A DNA stretch of 64,000 nucleotides from Gigantopelta aegis (GCF_016097555.1 NC_054708.1:4798293-4862292), one strand, 5' to 3'; positions 20,455 to 32,036 are shown, numbered from the stretch's first letter. Numbers and translations are program-made. Notes: generated by a model not told the origin, from the sequence alone.

Positions 20455-20534
20455 CACTTGAGGACGAGAGGCAACGTGCGAGACCAGCAGCCATGGAGAC
20501 GTATTCGGAATCCGAAAAAGATGAACAAGATTGA
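20455..20534 (+). CDS. Candidate terminal exon with poly(A) signal
   Basis: The acceptor is TTCTGCATTTGTCATTGCAG. One frame reads LEDERQRARPAAMETYSESE then KDEQD and stops at 20532-20534; AATAAA follows within about 20 bp. A direct join to the 18243-18342 exon (two-base overhang) would instead stop after Asn-Thr, so an intermediate exon may be missing or this acidic tail may not be translated. An inverted-repeat element ends 32 bp before the acceptor. Confidence 0.3.
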
Positions 20535-20554
20535 TATGTAGTCTAATAATAAAT

Positions 20555-20760
20555 CAGGGTTTCTGCCAGAGGGGAAAACAGGTATGGCGCCATACCCAAA
20601 TTTTTATTTTTTAAAGTCAACCTTTTCACAAAATTAATTACTTTTATCATTACTGTATGATTTTCTTAACCCTAACCCTAAACTTAACCCATTTTCATTC
20701 TGGGGTTGCAATGGATTCCATAGCGCCATACCCAATAATTTCTTTCTGGCAGAAACACTG
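20555..20760. mobile_element. CAGTG-family inverted-repeat element, copy 1
   Basis: Left CAGGGTTTCTGCCAGA and right TCTGGCAGAAACACTG, with exact 5-bp flanks TAAAT (20550-20554 and 20761-20765). It contains ATGGCGCCATACCC and its inverse, and a CCCTAACCCTAAACTTAACC stretch. Confidence 0.9.
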
Positions 20761-20849
20761 TAAATGCTACCACTGTGAATTTGTTATTCTGAATTACATT
20801 GGGCCAACGTTGTGGCAACATTTGGCCAACGGTGTGGCAACACTGGGCC

Positions 20850-21236
20850 AAACCGGCCTCGGTGGCGTAGTGGTTAGGCCATCGGTCTACAGGCTGGTAG
20901 GTACTGGGTTTGGATCCCAGTCGAGGCATGGGATTTTTAATCCAGATACCGACTTCAAACCCTGAGTGAGTGCTCCGCAAGGCTCAATGGGTAGGTGTAA
21001 ATCACTTGCAGCGACCAGTGATCCATAACTGGTTCAACAAAGGCCATGGTTTGTGCTATCCTGCCTGTGGGAAGCGCAAATAAAAGATCCCTTGCTGCTA
21101 ATCGGAAAGTGTAGCCCATATAGTGGCGACAGCGGTTTTCCTCTCAAAATCTGTGTGGTCCTTAACCATATGTCTGACGCCATATAACCGTAAATAAAAT
21201 GTGTTGAGTGCGTCGTTAAATAAAACATTTCTTTCT
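20850..21236 (+). mobile_element. tRNA-derived SINE, family 2, complete
   Basis: Head CCTCGGTGGCGTAGTGGTTA (A box) and GGGTTTGGATCCCAG (B box). The body contains GAGTGAGTGCTCCGCAAGGC and CCTGCCTGTGGGAAGCGCAA. The tail GTGCGTCGTTAAATAAAACA is shared with family 1b. Confidence 0.9.
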
Positions 21237-21339
21237 TTACACTGGGCCAATGTAATTAAGAATGGCATAACGTTGGGCCAACTATATAACGCGGTATGCA
21301 AATGTCAACGTTGGCCCAACCATGGTGTGCTATCTGCGA

Positions 21340-21600
21340 CACTATACGATTTATGATTTGCAGTACACGTATAATACGTTGTTTATGATTTGTAGACATA
21401 ATTCACTATAGTACTTCCTACACGGAACGTCTTTTTTATACTATGGAATTTACTACAAGTTATTTATTTCCGAGCCGATTGTTTTCTAAATTGTACAAAG
21501 AAAAATCCAAAAGACTTTATGTTTCTTCTTACAAAAAAAAAATGAAGGAGGATGTAAATGATTTGTGATTTGTAGTACACATATATAATACACTACCTTT
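21340..21600. repeat. Fragments of satellite B around a dispersed repeat
   Basis: GATTTATGATTTGCAGTACA at about 21350 and GATTTGTAGTACACATATAT near 21570 match satellite B. Between them, 21411-21532 matches 51165-51297 (ATTGTTTTCTAAATTG, TTTCTTCTTAC). Confidence 0.7.
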
Positions 21601-22101
21601 GACGAATTAAAACTGGCACACCGCCATTTTTAACCAACATTCTACATCACCGATTGACAATTTGACTGATATTATCATATACCACCACATGTATTCAGTG
21701 AATTACATTTTTAGTAATCAGCACATTACGTTACTAAAACAATATCCATCATTAACATTGTTTAACATTAACATTAATGTAAATATATAAATATATCAGT
21801 TAAAATAAAATATACCTGGCCTAGGTTATCCTGCTTCAAAAATGGCCTATATCTATGTTAATAGTCTATTTTTAGCTCAGGAAATTCCCATTACAGGGTA
21901 TAGGAGAAGCCACGGTGACGTCACATGTTTTGATCACGTGGTACCGCGTGAGCGCTGGTAGGCAAGAAACCAGTTGACAATACTGGCATTAGTAGTAATG
22001 AACAATCGAATGTTTTTCCGTCAATTAAATCAGTGTAGACTAGTTTTGATGAATGGTATTTTGTCATGGTAATTTCATACGTTGTTGTTAGATGCACAAG
22101 T

Positions 22102-22254
22102 CCTGGGTATAATATCCGCCCGGTCCCCTCCATTATTATTTTTAGTTAGGGTTTAGGGTTGGGGTTGTGGTTGGGGTTGGGGCTAGGGTTGGGGTTAGGG
22201 TTGGAGTTAAGGTTAGGGTTAGGGGAAGGGGGGACCGGGCGGATATTTTTCCCA
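22102..22254. mobile_element. MITE with telomere-like core
   Basis: The ends CTGGGTATAATATCCGCCCG and CGGGCGGATATTTTTCCCAA pair as inverted repeats. The core is degenerate GGGTTAGGGTTGGGG. It is short and bounded by the inverted repeat, so it is not a telomere. Confidence 0.75.
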
Positions 22255-22856
22255 ACAATCAACTTTGCCCATCCCACAACGGAGATCGTCATTTTATACA
22301 AGGTTTGTTGTATGTTATTCATTCGTAATACTAATACATGTCAGTATTTATTGAAATGAAAAATCGAAAAGATAATAAAATTTAAAAAAATAATAATAAA
22401 AGCCCCCACCAAACTGTGACATGGAAACAAAGATACCCTGTGAACAGTAGGCCTACCCATTCAATCGACAAACAACGTTTTATGTAACTTTTTGTTTGTA
22501 TTGACAGATCCATTATAGTGGGTAAAACAAAAATCGGAATATATTTTATATTGTATTAATGCCATAAAATATGTAGGTGGCTGGAGTATTTATATTTTTA
22601 ATTAAATAACGGAGCTGTGTGTGTGTGTGCAATCAAGCATATATATATTGTTTCATATGAAAATGGTTCTGAAATATTTCCATTTATTAATTATAATATT
22701 TTTATATGTTAATTATAATGTTTTACTTTTTTTTATTGAAGAAGTGATCCACAGGTGTATTTGTAATGTGTAAGTTGATTTTTTAATAATAAAATAAAAG
22801 GTATAAACATTTCAGGGTGGGATATCAGATGTATTAAATCATTTGTTTGGGATTAA

Positions 22857-23833
22857 AAATAAATAAATAAATAATAATAATAATAATAATAAAACTGGAT
22901 ATTGATCCACAAGTTGGTGATAGCCACCATATTTTATTAAAAATATAAATTATGTTACATGCATTTATTATATAAGTTATCTGAATTTGTTTGCAGCAAA
23001 TAAAGAAAGAAAAGGGGAGCTGATTGTATTTATAAGTATTATTGTCATCAGTGACAAATGTCAATATGTCTTCACAAATACATTTATGTGTATTCAAATA
23101 TTTCAATAATATTTAATATATATGCCCTTGACCAACATCTTGGGCTTACATGATACAGTAAAAAAATGCTATAGTTACTAGTACTAATATGTACACAATA
23201 TAAAACTTTCATACTTATATATCATAGAAATTTACCAATTTTCATATTTTTTTCTAGGTATCAGTGATCCCAGTTTATGGACAAAATGAGAACCGGCAAC
23301 TCTTGAATGAAAAATGGGCCTTTCACGATAAATTACGGGCGTTTAAGTTTTAGGGTGAATTAAGGGATGCTAAGGAGAACACTGGTATCAGATTCAGCGA
23401 TTCTTTTCTACAGTATCTCATGTTTCTGTGCATAAGAAGGATACCAGAACTTTTTTCACTGACTTTCCAAACTACCATATGCAATATTATTGGGGCTATT
23501 CAGTATGTGATGATGACATTGATAACACTTGGATTTAATCTTTTTTTACCAGGATCTCTATTTTCTAATAAAAACAGACTTTACAAAATCAATAAAATTA
23601 TATCGAAAAACAATAGACAACACATATTTATTATTTCTTTTTCTATTATCATTATAAACCAATGATCAAATGATATTTGCATTGTGTTAATGTGTGTCTT
23701 AAATTAAAACATTGTATTGTTACCATTTACAGTAATTTGTTGTTTTAACTGGTTTATTAATCAGGTTGAAAGTGATAGCCTTTGAAACTGTGCCTCTTGT
23801 CAAAGGTAACTGACACTGTTTTAGATTTGAAAG
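22857..23833. other. AT-rich stretch, no gene recognised
   Basis: It starts with AAT/AAAT repeats. At 23775-23825 the minus strand reads SVTFDKRHSFKG, resembling the peptidase-gene module at 5655-5768 (SVTFEGDHKF) and sharing TCAAAGGTAACTGAC. This is too short to call a gene. Confidence 0.35.
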
Positions 23834-24135
23834 GAAGGAATCTTTTATTTAACAATGCACTCAAGTCATTTTAATTACGGATATATGGAGTCGGACATGT
23901 TTAGAGATCACACAGATAATATTAGGGAGGAAACCTGCTGCTGTCACACACTGGATTACTCTTTCCGATTAACAATAAGGGATCTTTTATATGCATCAGC
24001 CCACAGACAGGATAATAGTGTAGCCTTTGTTACACCAGTTGTAGAACACTGGCTGGAATGAGAAATAGCCCTATAGGACCACCAACAGGAATCCATCCTA
24101 GATCGACTGCGTATTAAACTATGTCCTGGCCTGCA
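23834..24135 (-). mobile_element. SINE family 1 (minus)
   Basis: GGAAGGAATCTTTTATTTAA, CAATGCACTCAAGTCATT, GAAACCTGCTGCTGTCACAC and GTTGTAGAACACTGGCTGGA, then a partial head ATCGACTGCG. Confidence 0.85.
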
Positions 24136-24174
24136 TGGGATTAGGCAATTAAAATATTAATGGCAATTTTTATG

Positions 24175-24212
<38 letters not shown>

Positions 24213-24530
24213 ATAATGCTACAAAATGTTCTGAAGATGGAACCGCAAAGGTGAGGGACCAAGTAAATTTGAGATGTATCTGGTTTAAAAGGCTAAGTTC
24301 TGTACTAATATTTAAAAAGGGACGCTGTAGCTAGAGGGAGCAATGTATGGTCATGGAACATGTATAAAAACTAAATTTAGGTTCCTCCATTTTAATACAA
24401 TGTGTTAATATGTATCCGATATCAGCAAGTTTAAGGAATAAAAATGAAGTTGATAAAATTAATAGTTTTAAAGTTTTTGTAAAGTTTTCTAATAAGATAC
24501 TTGCTTAAATTTATTGTTGATGAAAAGCCT

Positions 24531-24608
24531 TACAAATGAACCAGTAGACAAGTCTGATGTGTTATATATATAACTACTGTCTATATATTACCTACTGGTT
24601 CATTTGTA
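24531..24608. repeat. Palindrome with 16-bp arms
   Basis: ACAAATGAACCAGTAG and CTACTGGTTCATTTGT are perfect inverted copies around a TATATATA-containing loop. Confidence 0.85.
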
Positions 24609-24654
24609 ACAAATGTTCATATATATATATGTGTATGTGTGTGTGTATGTGTAT

Positions 24655-24660
<6 letters not shown>

Positions 24661-24712
<52 letters not shown>

Positions 24713-24790
24713 TTATTTAAAATTGTTTAAAGAAATAATTTCCTTTAACAAAGTGTAGGCCAATTATTTCTTTTAAACAGTTTTAAATAA
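24661..24790. repeat. (TA)n tract followed by imperfect palindrome
   Basis: About 25 TA units, then TTATTTAAAATTGTTTAAAG and its imperfect inverse CTTTTAAACAGTTTTAAATA around 24713-24790. Confidence 0.8.
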
Positions 24791-25203
24791 AAAATATAGG
24801 CCTACTTGTTTTATTTTATTATTTTTATTTGTGTGTGCGTGCGCTCGTTTGTAATGCTTTACTTGAAATATGGACCAGACGCTTTAAAAATACATGGACT
24901 AAAAATATTTATTCAGGTGAAAAAAAAAAGAAAAAAAAAGGAAGTTTGCTATAGTTTTGAACTCGGTCAATCGTCAAATTTTATGGGTGGAAAGAGTACA
25001 TGTATCTCCTCCATACAGGAGCTATGTAGAATAGCGTTCCCGTGCTACAAGCGGTAATTTAAGCACGTTTTGGCCATTCTTTGCTATTCACACTACGCTA
25101 GTTCGCTTTGTTACTAATGGCCATTATGATAGACTTCTGCCTACCAGATACGCGCGCATGCTGATATGTGACGTCACTTCCCTAAACACATGGCTTCTCC
25201 TAT

Positions 25204-25895
25204 AGATCATCAATTCCAACCCCATAGACAACAATAATAACATATGTGGCTAAAGCACACAATCTACTTCCCAGTTTAGACATCTTCCAGGTACATCACT
25301 GTTTTTACAAGCCTCGTTACCACATTAACCAGCACTGTTACTAATAACAGGCACCGAAGGAAATAACTGGTTTAGTGTATTGTCTTAATAACACGGATTT
25401 GAGTTAGTTTAGACAGTGTAAAATATGGTCAATCAGTATAGCTGTTTTGCTCGTAACTTACATTAATTAAACCCGTGCTTGCGGTGGGTCCTACCGACAA
25501 TAAAATGGGCGGAGCTTCAAGCCAGAGATAATGATCACGCGATCTAAGTCTAGCAACAAGGTCACATTCTGTGAGTTATAATTAAACAAATACACGTGGC
25601 CTCAGAGAAAGAAAGCTGTACTCACGCAACGTTAGAATGAAGAATCACATTCCCGGTTGTTGTTTTTTATCATTTAGATTAGAAATAAAGATGTTCCACA
25701 ACAGAATCCCAAATATCTCGTGCATCGTGTATTGCTTACATTATTAGATTTGATAAACCTACTATGTCTGTGAGGTCATCCTGCCTCCAAAAGCAATTTA
25801 CGCAAAACAAAAGACATAACTGAGGAACTTTAAAATACCAGAGAGACCTGTGTACGACGCTAGGAGTGTGATTCTAGGTACATCTGCCTATACTC
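25204..25895. other. Stretch without recognised gene
   Basis: 25232-25254 (CATAGACAACAATAATAACATA-like) matches, inverted, 31035-31065. Nothing else was seen. Confidence 0.4.
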
Positions 25896-25901
25896 TGATT
25901 A

Positions 25902-26138
25902 AGGGGCGGGACGTAGCCCACTAGTAAAGTGCTCGCCTGATACGCGGTCGATGTGGGGTCGATCTTCGTCCGTGGGCCCATTCCAGCCAGTGCACCACGA
26001 CTGGTATATAAAAGGTCGTGGTATGTGCTATCTTGTCTGTGGGATGGTGCCTATAAAAGATCCCTTGTTGCTATTGAAACAAAAATGTAGCAGGTTTCCT
26101 CTCTAAGACCATATGTTAAAATTACCAAATGTTTGACA
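25902..26138 (+). mobile_element. SINE family 1, head complete, tail lost
   Basis: GGGGCGGGACGTAGCCCACT, GGGGTCGATCTTCG, CACCACGACTGGTATATAAA and CCATATGTTAAAATTACCAA. It ends at TTTGACATCCAATA, where the AGC/AGT repeat takes over. Confidence 0.9.
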
Positions 26139-26140
26139 TC

Positions 26141-27076
26141 CAATAATAGCAGTAGTGGCAGTAATAGCAGTAGTCGTAGTAATAGCAGTAGTCGTAGTAA
26201 TAGCAGTAGTGGCAGTAATAGCAGTAGTGGCACTAATAGCAGTAGTGGTAGCAATAGCAGTAGCGGTAGCAGTGGCAGTAATAATAGTAGTGGTAGCAAC
26301 AGCAGTAGTGACAGTAATAGCAGTAGTGGTAGCAATAGCAGTAATAGCAGTAGTGGCAGTAATAGCAGTAGTGGTAGGAATAGCAGTAGTGGCAGTAATA
26401 GCAGCGGCAGTAATAGCAGTAGCGGCAGCAATAGCAGTAGTGGCAGTAATAGCAGTAGTGATAGTAATAGTAGTAGTGGCAGCAATAGCAGTAGTGGTAG
26501 CAATAGCAGTAGTGATAGTAATAGCAGTAGCGGCAGCAATAGCAGTAGTGGTAGCAATAGCAGTAGTGTCAGTAATAGTAGTAATAGCAGTAGTGGTAGT
26601 AATAGCAGTAGTGGCAGTAATAGCAGTAGTGTCAGTAATAATAGTAATAGCAGTAGTGTCAGTAATAGCAGTAGTGTCAGTAATAGTAGTAATAGCAGCA
26701 GTGGCAGTAGTGATAGTAATAGCAGTAGTGGTAGTAATAGCAGTAGTGGCAGTAATAGCAATAGTGGTAGCAATAGCAGTAGTGGTAGCAATACAAGTAA
26801 TAGCAGTAGTGGCAGTAATAGCAGTAGTGGCAGTAATAGCTGTAGTGGTAGCAATAGCAGTAGTGGTAGCAATAGCAGTAATAGCAGTAGTGTCAGTAAT
26901 AGCAGTAGTGGCAGCAATAGAAGTAATAGCAGTAGTGGCAGTAATAGCAGTAGTGATAGTAATAGCAGTAGTGGCAGTAATAGTAGTAGTGGCAGTAATA
27001 GCTGTAGTGGTAGCAATAGCAGTAGTGGTAGCAATAGCAGTAATAGCAGTAATAGCAGTAGTGGCAGCAATAGCAA
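26141..27076. repeat. 935-bp degenerate (AGY)n/(GGY) trinucleotide-type array
   Basis: Built of AATAGCAGTAGTGGC-like 15- to 18-bp units. Long frames on both strands (SSGSNSSS, LLLLLPLL, AVVVVIAVV) are repeat translation. No start context, splice site or domain supports a gene. Confidence 0.9.
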
Positions 27077-27189
27077 ACTACTATTGTGAACTGTTCTTTA
27101 CTTTTCTGTTCCCATAATGAATGTTATATATGTGTGCATTTGGTTCTATAATATGTTATTTATTTATTTATTTATTTAATTATTATATA

Positions 27190-28310
27190 GAGGCTATTTC
27201 ATGTTTGTTTTGTTTTTTCGAATATAGTTTTTATGTCAACGAGTGATGTGTCAAAAACATATTTTCACGAATTGCGAAGCAATGAGAGAAAGAAATGTTT
27301 TATTTAACGACGCACTCAACACATTTTATTTACGGTTATAGGACGTGGGACATGACGGTTATATGACGAGCGAAAGCGAGTCAGATATTAACACTGTTCA
27401 CGAGTTTCATAAAAATGGTATGACAGGCATGCTAGTTTAGTATTTTATTTATTACAAACCAACAGCAAACAAACCACAACGCATAGGTAAGCAGATGTCA
27501 AGACCTACCACATGTAATTTTGCTACGAATTGGGTCAGCAAGTGATCTACGTCATACGTAAATTTAAATGACGTCAAAATTAGCAATAACACGTCAGCAG
27601 TATACAGTTTAGATGGCGTAAAGCTTGCATTTCATTTAATGAGGCGTTGAAACTCACAATAATAACTGAATTGTTGATCGGACCAGCAAAGATTAACCTG
27701 AGTGAATGGGATTGACTAAATCAGACATTGTATACATAGGGCCGTAAAAAGGTGTAGCAGGTCGATGACAGACACTTGCCGCAACATAGCTTTGGCTTCG
27801 TACACAATGAGCTCAACATTAACGGCCTATCGTATCGCAATTTCAATTCATGGTCATATTTCGTAATGGTACTCTTTTAAATTACACTATTTGGTACAAA
27901 CACAGTTGGATACATTAACAGCAATTTTCAACGTAATGTTTTCTAGCCTTCTGAAAAAGGACGTGTCATGCACCCAGTTATTTTATTGCAGGGAGATGCA
28001 AAGTGAGGTCATTCCAATACCGACGTCATTCTAATTACGTCAGTCTGCGCGTGCCAATATTAAACTAGTTAGGTATTGAGTAATTGTTATCACATGAGCA
28101 ATATCTTGCACTGGTGTGTAATAAGGTTAAATACCAAACATATATTGAGAGAGGAAACCCGCTGTCGCCACTTCATGGACTACTCTTTTCGATTAGCAGC
28201 AAGGGTTCTTTTATATGCACCATCCCACAGACAGGGTAGTACATATCACTGGGTTGCGTCCCACCCCTAGAAGCAATGATTCAAAATATGGTTTTCACAC
28301 ATCACTCGTT
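27190..28310. mobile_element. Nested inverted-repeat element and split SINE
   Basis: CGAGTGATGTGTCAAAAACA at 27240 and the inverse of CATCACTCG with GGTTTTCACA at about 28290-28308 form the outer ends. Just inside are two halves of one minus-strand SINE: tail 27291-27345 and body 28140-28275. They are separated by about 790 bp of unrelated sequence, which is probably a later insertion. Confidence 0.55.
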
Positions 28311-28429
28311 TATTATATATATATGTACGGGTTGCTACTAAAGCACCCAGCATAATGTTTCATGATACTAAACATGCATAAACACCACTAAGGCGTTTGA
28401 GGTTTATTTCTTTTTATTTAGACTAAAGC

Positions 28430-28645
28430 TCTATCCTAACCGGCCGCGAGCGATTATTTTACAAATCGTTGATTTCCATTGCCGCATCCAAACTGTCTGA
28501 GGATTATTCGCTTGTTCTGCATGAATGACTGTGTCAAGGACATCATTAACATTTTTGTTCAGAGGACACTTCACATGGGCGACCAGAGCGTGGATCACCT
28601 TCAGTACTCTTTCGACCGTGTTTGAACTCGCCATACAATTGCTTT
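28430..28645 (-). pseudogene. Mariner-like transposase N-terminal fragment
   Basis: The minus strand reads IKQLYGEFKHGRKSTEGDPR then SGRP, the helix-turn-helix linker typical of mariner transposases (EFKRGR.S.ED..RSGRP). A frame change then gives VNDVLDTVIHAEQANNPQTV. No catalytic domain follows, and the upstream side is replaced by a TG array. A short dead fragment. Confidence 0.6.
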
Positions 28646-28650
28646 ATGGT

Positions 28651-29139
28651 ACTGTGTGTGTGTGTGTGTATGTGTGTGTGTGTGGTATGTGTGTATGTCT
28701 GTGTATGTGTGTATGTGTGTGTGTGGTGTGTGTATGTGTGTGTGGTATGTGTGTGTGGTGTGTGTGTTTGTGTGTGTGTTTGCGTGGTATGTGTGTTTTT
28801 GTGTGGTATGTGTGTGTGCGTGTTTGGTGTGTGTGTGTGTGTGGTATGTGTGTGTGTGTTTGTGTGTGTGTTTGCGTGGTATATGTGTGTTTGTGTGGTA
28901 TGTGCGTGTGGTATGTGTGTGTGTGTGTTTGGTGTGTGTGTGTGTGGTATGTGTGTGTGTATGTGTGTGTCTGTGTCTGTGTGTGTATGTGTGTGTGTGT
29001 GTCTGTGTGTGTATGTGTGTGTCTGTGTCTGCGTGTGTGTATGTGTGGTATGTGTGTGTATGTGTGTGTGTGTGTTTGGTATGTGTGGTATGTGTGTGTA
29101 TGTGTGTGTGTGTTTGGTGTGTGTGTGTGTGGTATGTAT

Positions 29140-29186
<47 letters not shown>
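28651..29186. repeat. (TG)n compound microsatellite with TGGTATG variants
   Basis: TGTGTG runs separated by GGTATG, TTTGCG and TCTG. All four long frames over it (VCVCV, HTHTH) are repeat translation. Confidence 0.95.
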
Positions 29187-29187
<1 letters not shown>

Positions 29188-29397
29188 ATATGGAGGGTTG
29201 GGGTTAACTAAGGGAAATAGGGCACATGGACCAGCTTGTAGAAAGGGCAAGCCATGTTTTTTTAAAGCCAGACAAAAGAGGTCCGTTAATATATTTAGGC
29301 TGCACGGGTACTCTAGTTCCCTCTGATAATGATTAGCTAGCAACAGAGAGTCGTGAGTTTCTTTTAAAAAAAAAAACCCATAAGAGTGTATTTTGTT

Positions 29398-29661
29398 TAA
29401 AAACACCACTACATCGGCTATTACAGTAGATGTCAAACATTTGGCAATTCTGACAATTGTAGAGAGGAAACCATTACTAGGAAGGGATTGTTTATATGCG
29501 CCATCCCACAGACAGGATAGCACATACCATGGCCTTTGATATACCAGTCGTGATGCACTGGCTGGAATGAGAAATAGCCCAAAAGTCCCACCGATGAGGA
29601 TCGATTAAAGACTGACCGCGCATTAGGCCAGCGCTTTACCATAGGACTACATCCCGGCCCT
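29398..29661 (-). mobile_element. SINE family 1 (minus), joined to a 104-bp minisatellite
   Basis: CACCACTACATCGGCTATTA, ATGCACTGGCTGGAATGAGA, GACTGACCGCGCATTAGG, ending at the head CCATAGGACTACATCCCGGC. Confidence 0.9.
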
Positions 29662-30165
29662 GAGCGTCTTTGTGCGGGACTAGGACTCTTCATCGAGCTC
29701 ATCAAGTGCTTTCTTCCTTTGATATTAGACCACGTGATCAAACATAGGACTACATCCCGGCCCCTGAGCGTCTTTGTGCGGAACTAGGACTCTTCATCGA
29801 GCTCATCAAGTGCTTTCTTCCTTTGATGTTAGACCACGTGATCAAACATAGGACTGCATCCCGCCCCCTGAGCGTCTTTGTGCGGGACAAGGACTCTTCA
29901 TCGAGCTCATCAAGTGCTTTCTTCCTTTGATATTATACCACGTGATCAAACATAGGACTACATCCCGCCCCCTGAGCGTCTTTGTGCGGGACTAGGACTC
30001 TTCATCGAGCTCATCAAGTGCTTTCTTCCTTTGATGTTAGACCACGTGATCAAACATAGGACTGCATCCCGCCCCCTGAGCGTCTTTGTGCGGGACAAGG
30101 ACTCTTCATCGAGCTCATCAAGTGCTTTCTTCCTTTGATGTTAGACCACGTGATCAAACATATGG
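29636..30165. repeat. 104-bp minisatellite, five units, containing SINE head
   Basis: Each unit holds CATAGGACTACATCCCGGCC (the SINE head end), GAGCGTCTTTGTGCGGGACT, CTCTTCATCGAGCTCATCAA and ACCACGTGATCAAA. Units are nearly identical. The array clearly started from the SINE junction. Confidence 0.9.
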
Positions 30166-30502
30166 ACCGGCGCTTTCCCTGCTCAGTGGGCCCATTCACT
30201 AACCGAGTCATAAAGAGGTCACCAACAGAACAAGAAACTATCGTCGTTTGTGCCAGGGCTCCACATCAACATAAGCCGTAGTATGTATTATCCTGTCTGT
30301 GGAATGCTACACATAAAGATTTCCTCTATCATTATCTACCTGGTCCTTAATATATGTAGTACTAAACCAACTAACATCTGGCTGGGTCAAAGTTCGAGGT
30401 GCACCCCAACTTTTCATTCCATAGTTAAGGCTACCAGTCCTGCCATTGGTGATAAAAGTGAGTGTGTGTGTTATGATAAATGTGAGAGTGTGCGTTGCAA
30501 TA

Positions 30503-30760
30503 AAACCGGCCTCGGTGGCATCGTGGTTACGTCATCAGACTACAGGCTGGTATGTACAGGGTCGCAGCCCGGTACCGGCTCCAACCCAGAGCGAGTTCTT
30601 CAGGGCTCAATGGGTAGGTGTAAGGCCACTACACCCTCTTCTTTCTCACTAACTACTAACAGTTAACAACTAACCCACTGTCCTGGACAGACTGCCCAGA
30701 TAGCTTAGCTGTGTGCCCAGGACAGCGTACTTGAACCTTAATTTGATATAAGCACGGAAA
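30503..30760 (+). mobile_element. SINE family 3
   Basis: ACCGGCCTCGGTGGCATCGT, GGGTCGCAGCCCGGTACC, TCAATGGGTAGGTGTAAGGC, tail CCCAGGACAGCGTACTTGAA. Confidence 0.85.
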
Positions 30761-32030
30761 GCAGTTGAAATAAATGTTTCATTTGGCCAGTAAATTCCTG
30801 TAATTCAATTTGAACTAGTGTCAGTGTACCAACTACCACTGTGTTTCAAACATGTGCGGAGTCCTACTAAAAAGAGCATGACAATGTGTGTGCGGAACTA
30901 GAGTAGTCACAGACGCTACACGTTATCTCTGAAACGAGCAGATTAACCCTTCTCTTTTTTATTTAAGGGTGAGGGGTGGTAGTATTTATACCCATGTCGA
31001 TTGTATACGCTGCATATAGGAGTTTTAGCCACATATGTTACTATTGTCGTCTATGGGATTTGATTTGGTGGTGTACACCCTTAACCATAATTATGTCCGA
31101 AGCAATATAACAGTACGGTGTAATTAAAACATGTTTAGTGTGTCATTTAATAAAACATTCCTTCCTTCTTTCCTCCTTTCTTGTTTTAATAGACCCCGAC
31201 ACTTGACTCCATTAAATGTAAATTAATGCATGTCTAAGTCCTAATATAAGACGTTCATTATTACATAAATATTCTCTCAAAATTTTACAAAATACCACAC
31301 GGATTATTACTCGTTTCGCGGTTTTTTGACAGGCGTACGGGATTGTACGCCCCTCCAAACTCTATATTTCCTGAGGCCCGGCCTACAGTCTAACACATTT
31401 GTTGGCCAAACGTGCTCAAGAAATCTTCAAATAAACAGTAAAAATATTTAACGAATTGTGGTATTCCCATACATAATGAATTAACAAATTTAATCAGTGA
31501 GGCGTGTTGGAGACAATTTCGTCGGTCTCATCCGCAGTTTATATTTCCGTACAACCAGTCGAGCAAGTCACGTGGCATTTCGTACACCCAAGCAAATTCT
31601 GTATTTTCCCGCAAATGACACGATGTGCTTGTATGCATCAGCTACTGACCAATCAAAACGCATGAAATATATCTGAAAGGTAATCAAAGATCTTAACATC
31701 AGTTTTCAAGAGCACAAATGAACATGTCATACAAACCTTTCATACAAACTGTTTATTAAACCTGAAAAAGCATATAATAATTAATAAAGCATATTCAACG
31801 TAACAAACGTCCAGAAGGAACAAATAAAATAAGTATCAACAATTAAAACCTGAATACATTTTCATTTTGGGACCCCATAATTAATTAATAACTTGTTCTC
31901 TTGAGATGTCAGACAAATAAAGTGCACATGTAAAAGTCATAATAATAATAATAATACTTCTAATTTGCCTTTGATATGAACTGCGATCTTAGGTATGAAT
32001 CTATATACACTAAAGAAAACCCAGCATACA
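30761..32030. other. Stretch without recognised gene
   Basis: A short SINE tail piece lies at 31111-31165 (GTGTCATTTAATAAAACATT). 31010-31075 is related to 25196-25245. The rest is AT-rich and anonymous. Confidence 0.4.
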
Positions 32031-32036
32031 TGATAC

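Larger units (their letters stand above)
21897..25203. mobile_element. Possible 3.3-kb element with ~100-bp inverted ends
   Basis: The left end TATAGGAGAAGCCACGGTGA and the reverse complement of the right end (TATAGGAGAAGCCATG...) match over about 100 bp. Shared blocks are GTGACGTCACAT, GCTGGTAGGCA/TCTGGTAGGCA and GGCATTAGTAGTAA/GGCCATTAGTAA. The right copy has about 13 extra bases. No transposase was seen inside. Contents: a telomere-like MITE, a SINE, TA tracts and palindromes. Confidence 0.55.

Noticed and set aside
22141..22225. Internal telomere (GGGTTA)n
   Set aside because: Short, degenerate and enclosed by inverted repeats of a MITE.
26051..27117. Open frames of 318-341 residues (poly-Ser/Gly, Leu/Pro, Val/Ala)
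   Set aside because: All six frames are open because the DNA is a trinucleotide repeat; no start context, splice sites or domain.
28525..29523. Long frames of VCVCV or HTHTH
   Set aside because: TG/CA microsatellite translation fused with SINE and mariner scraps.
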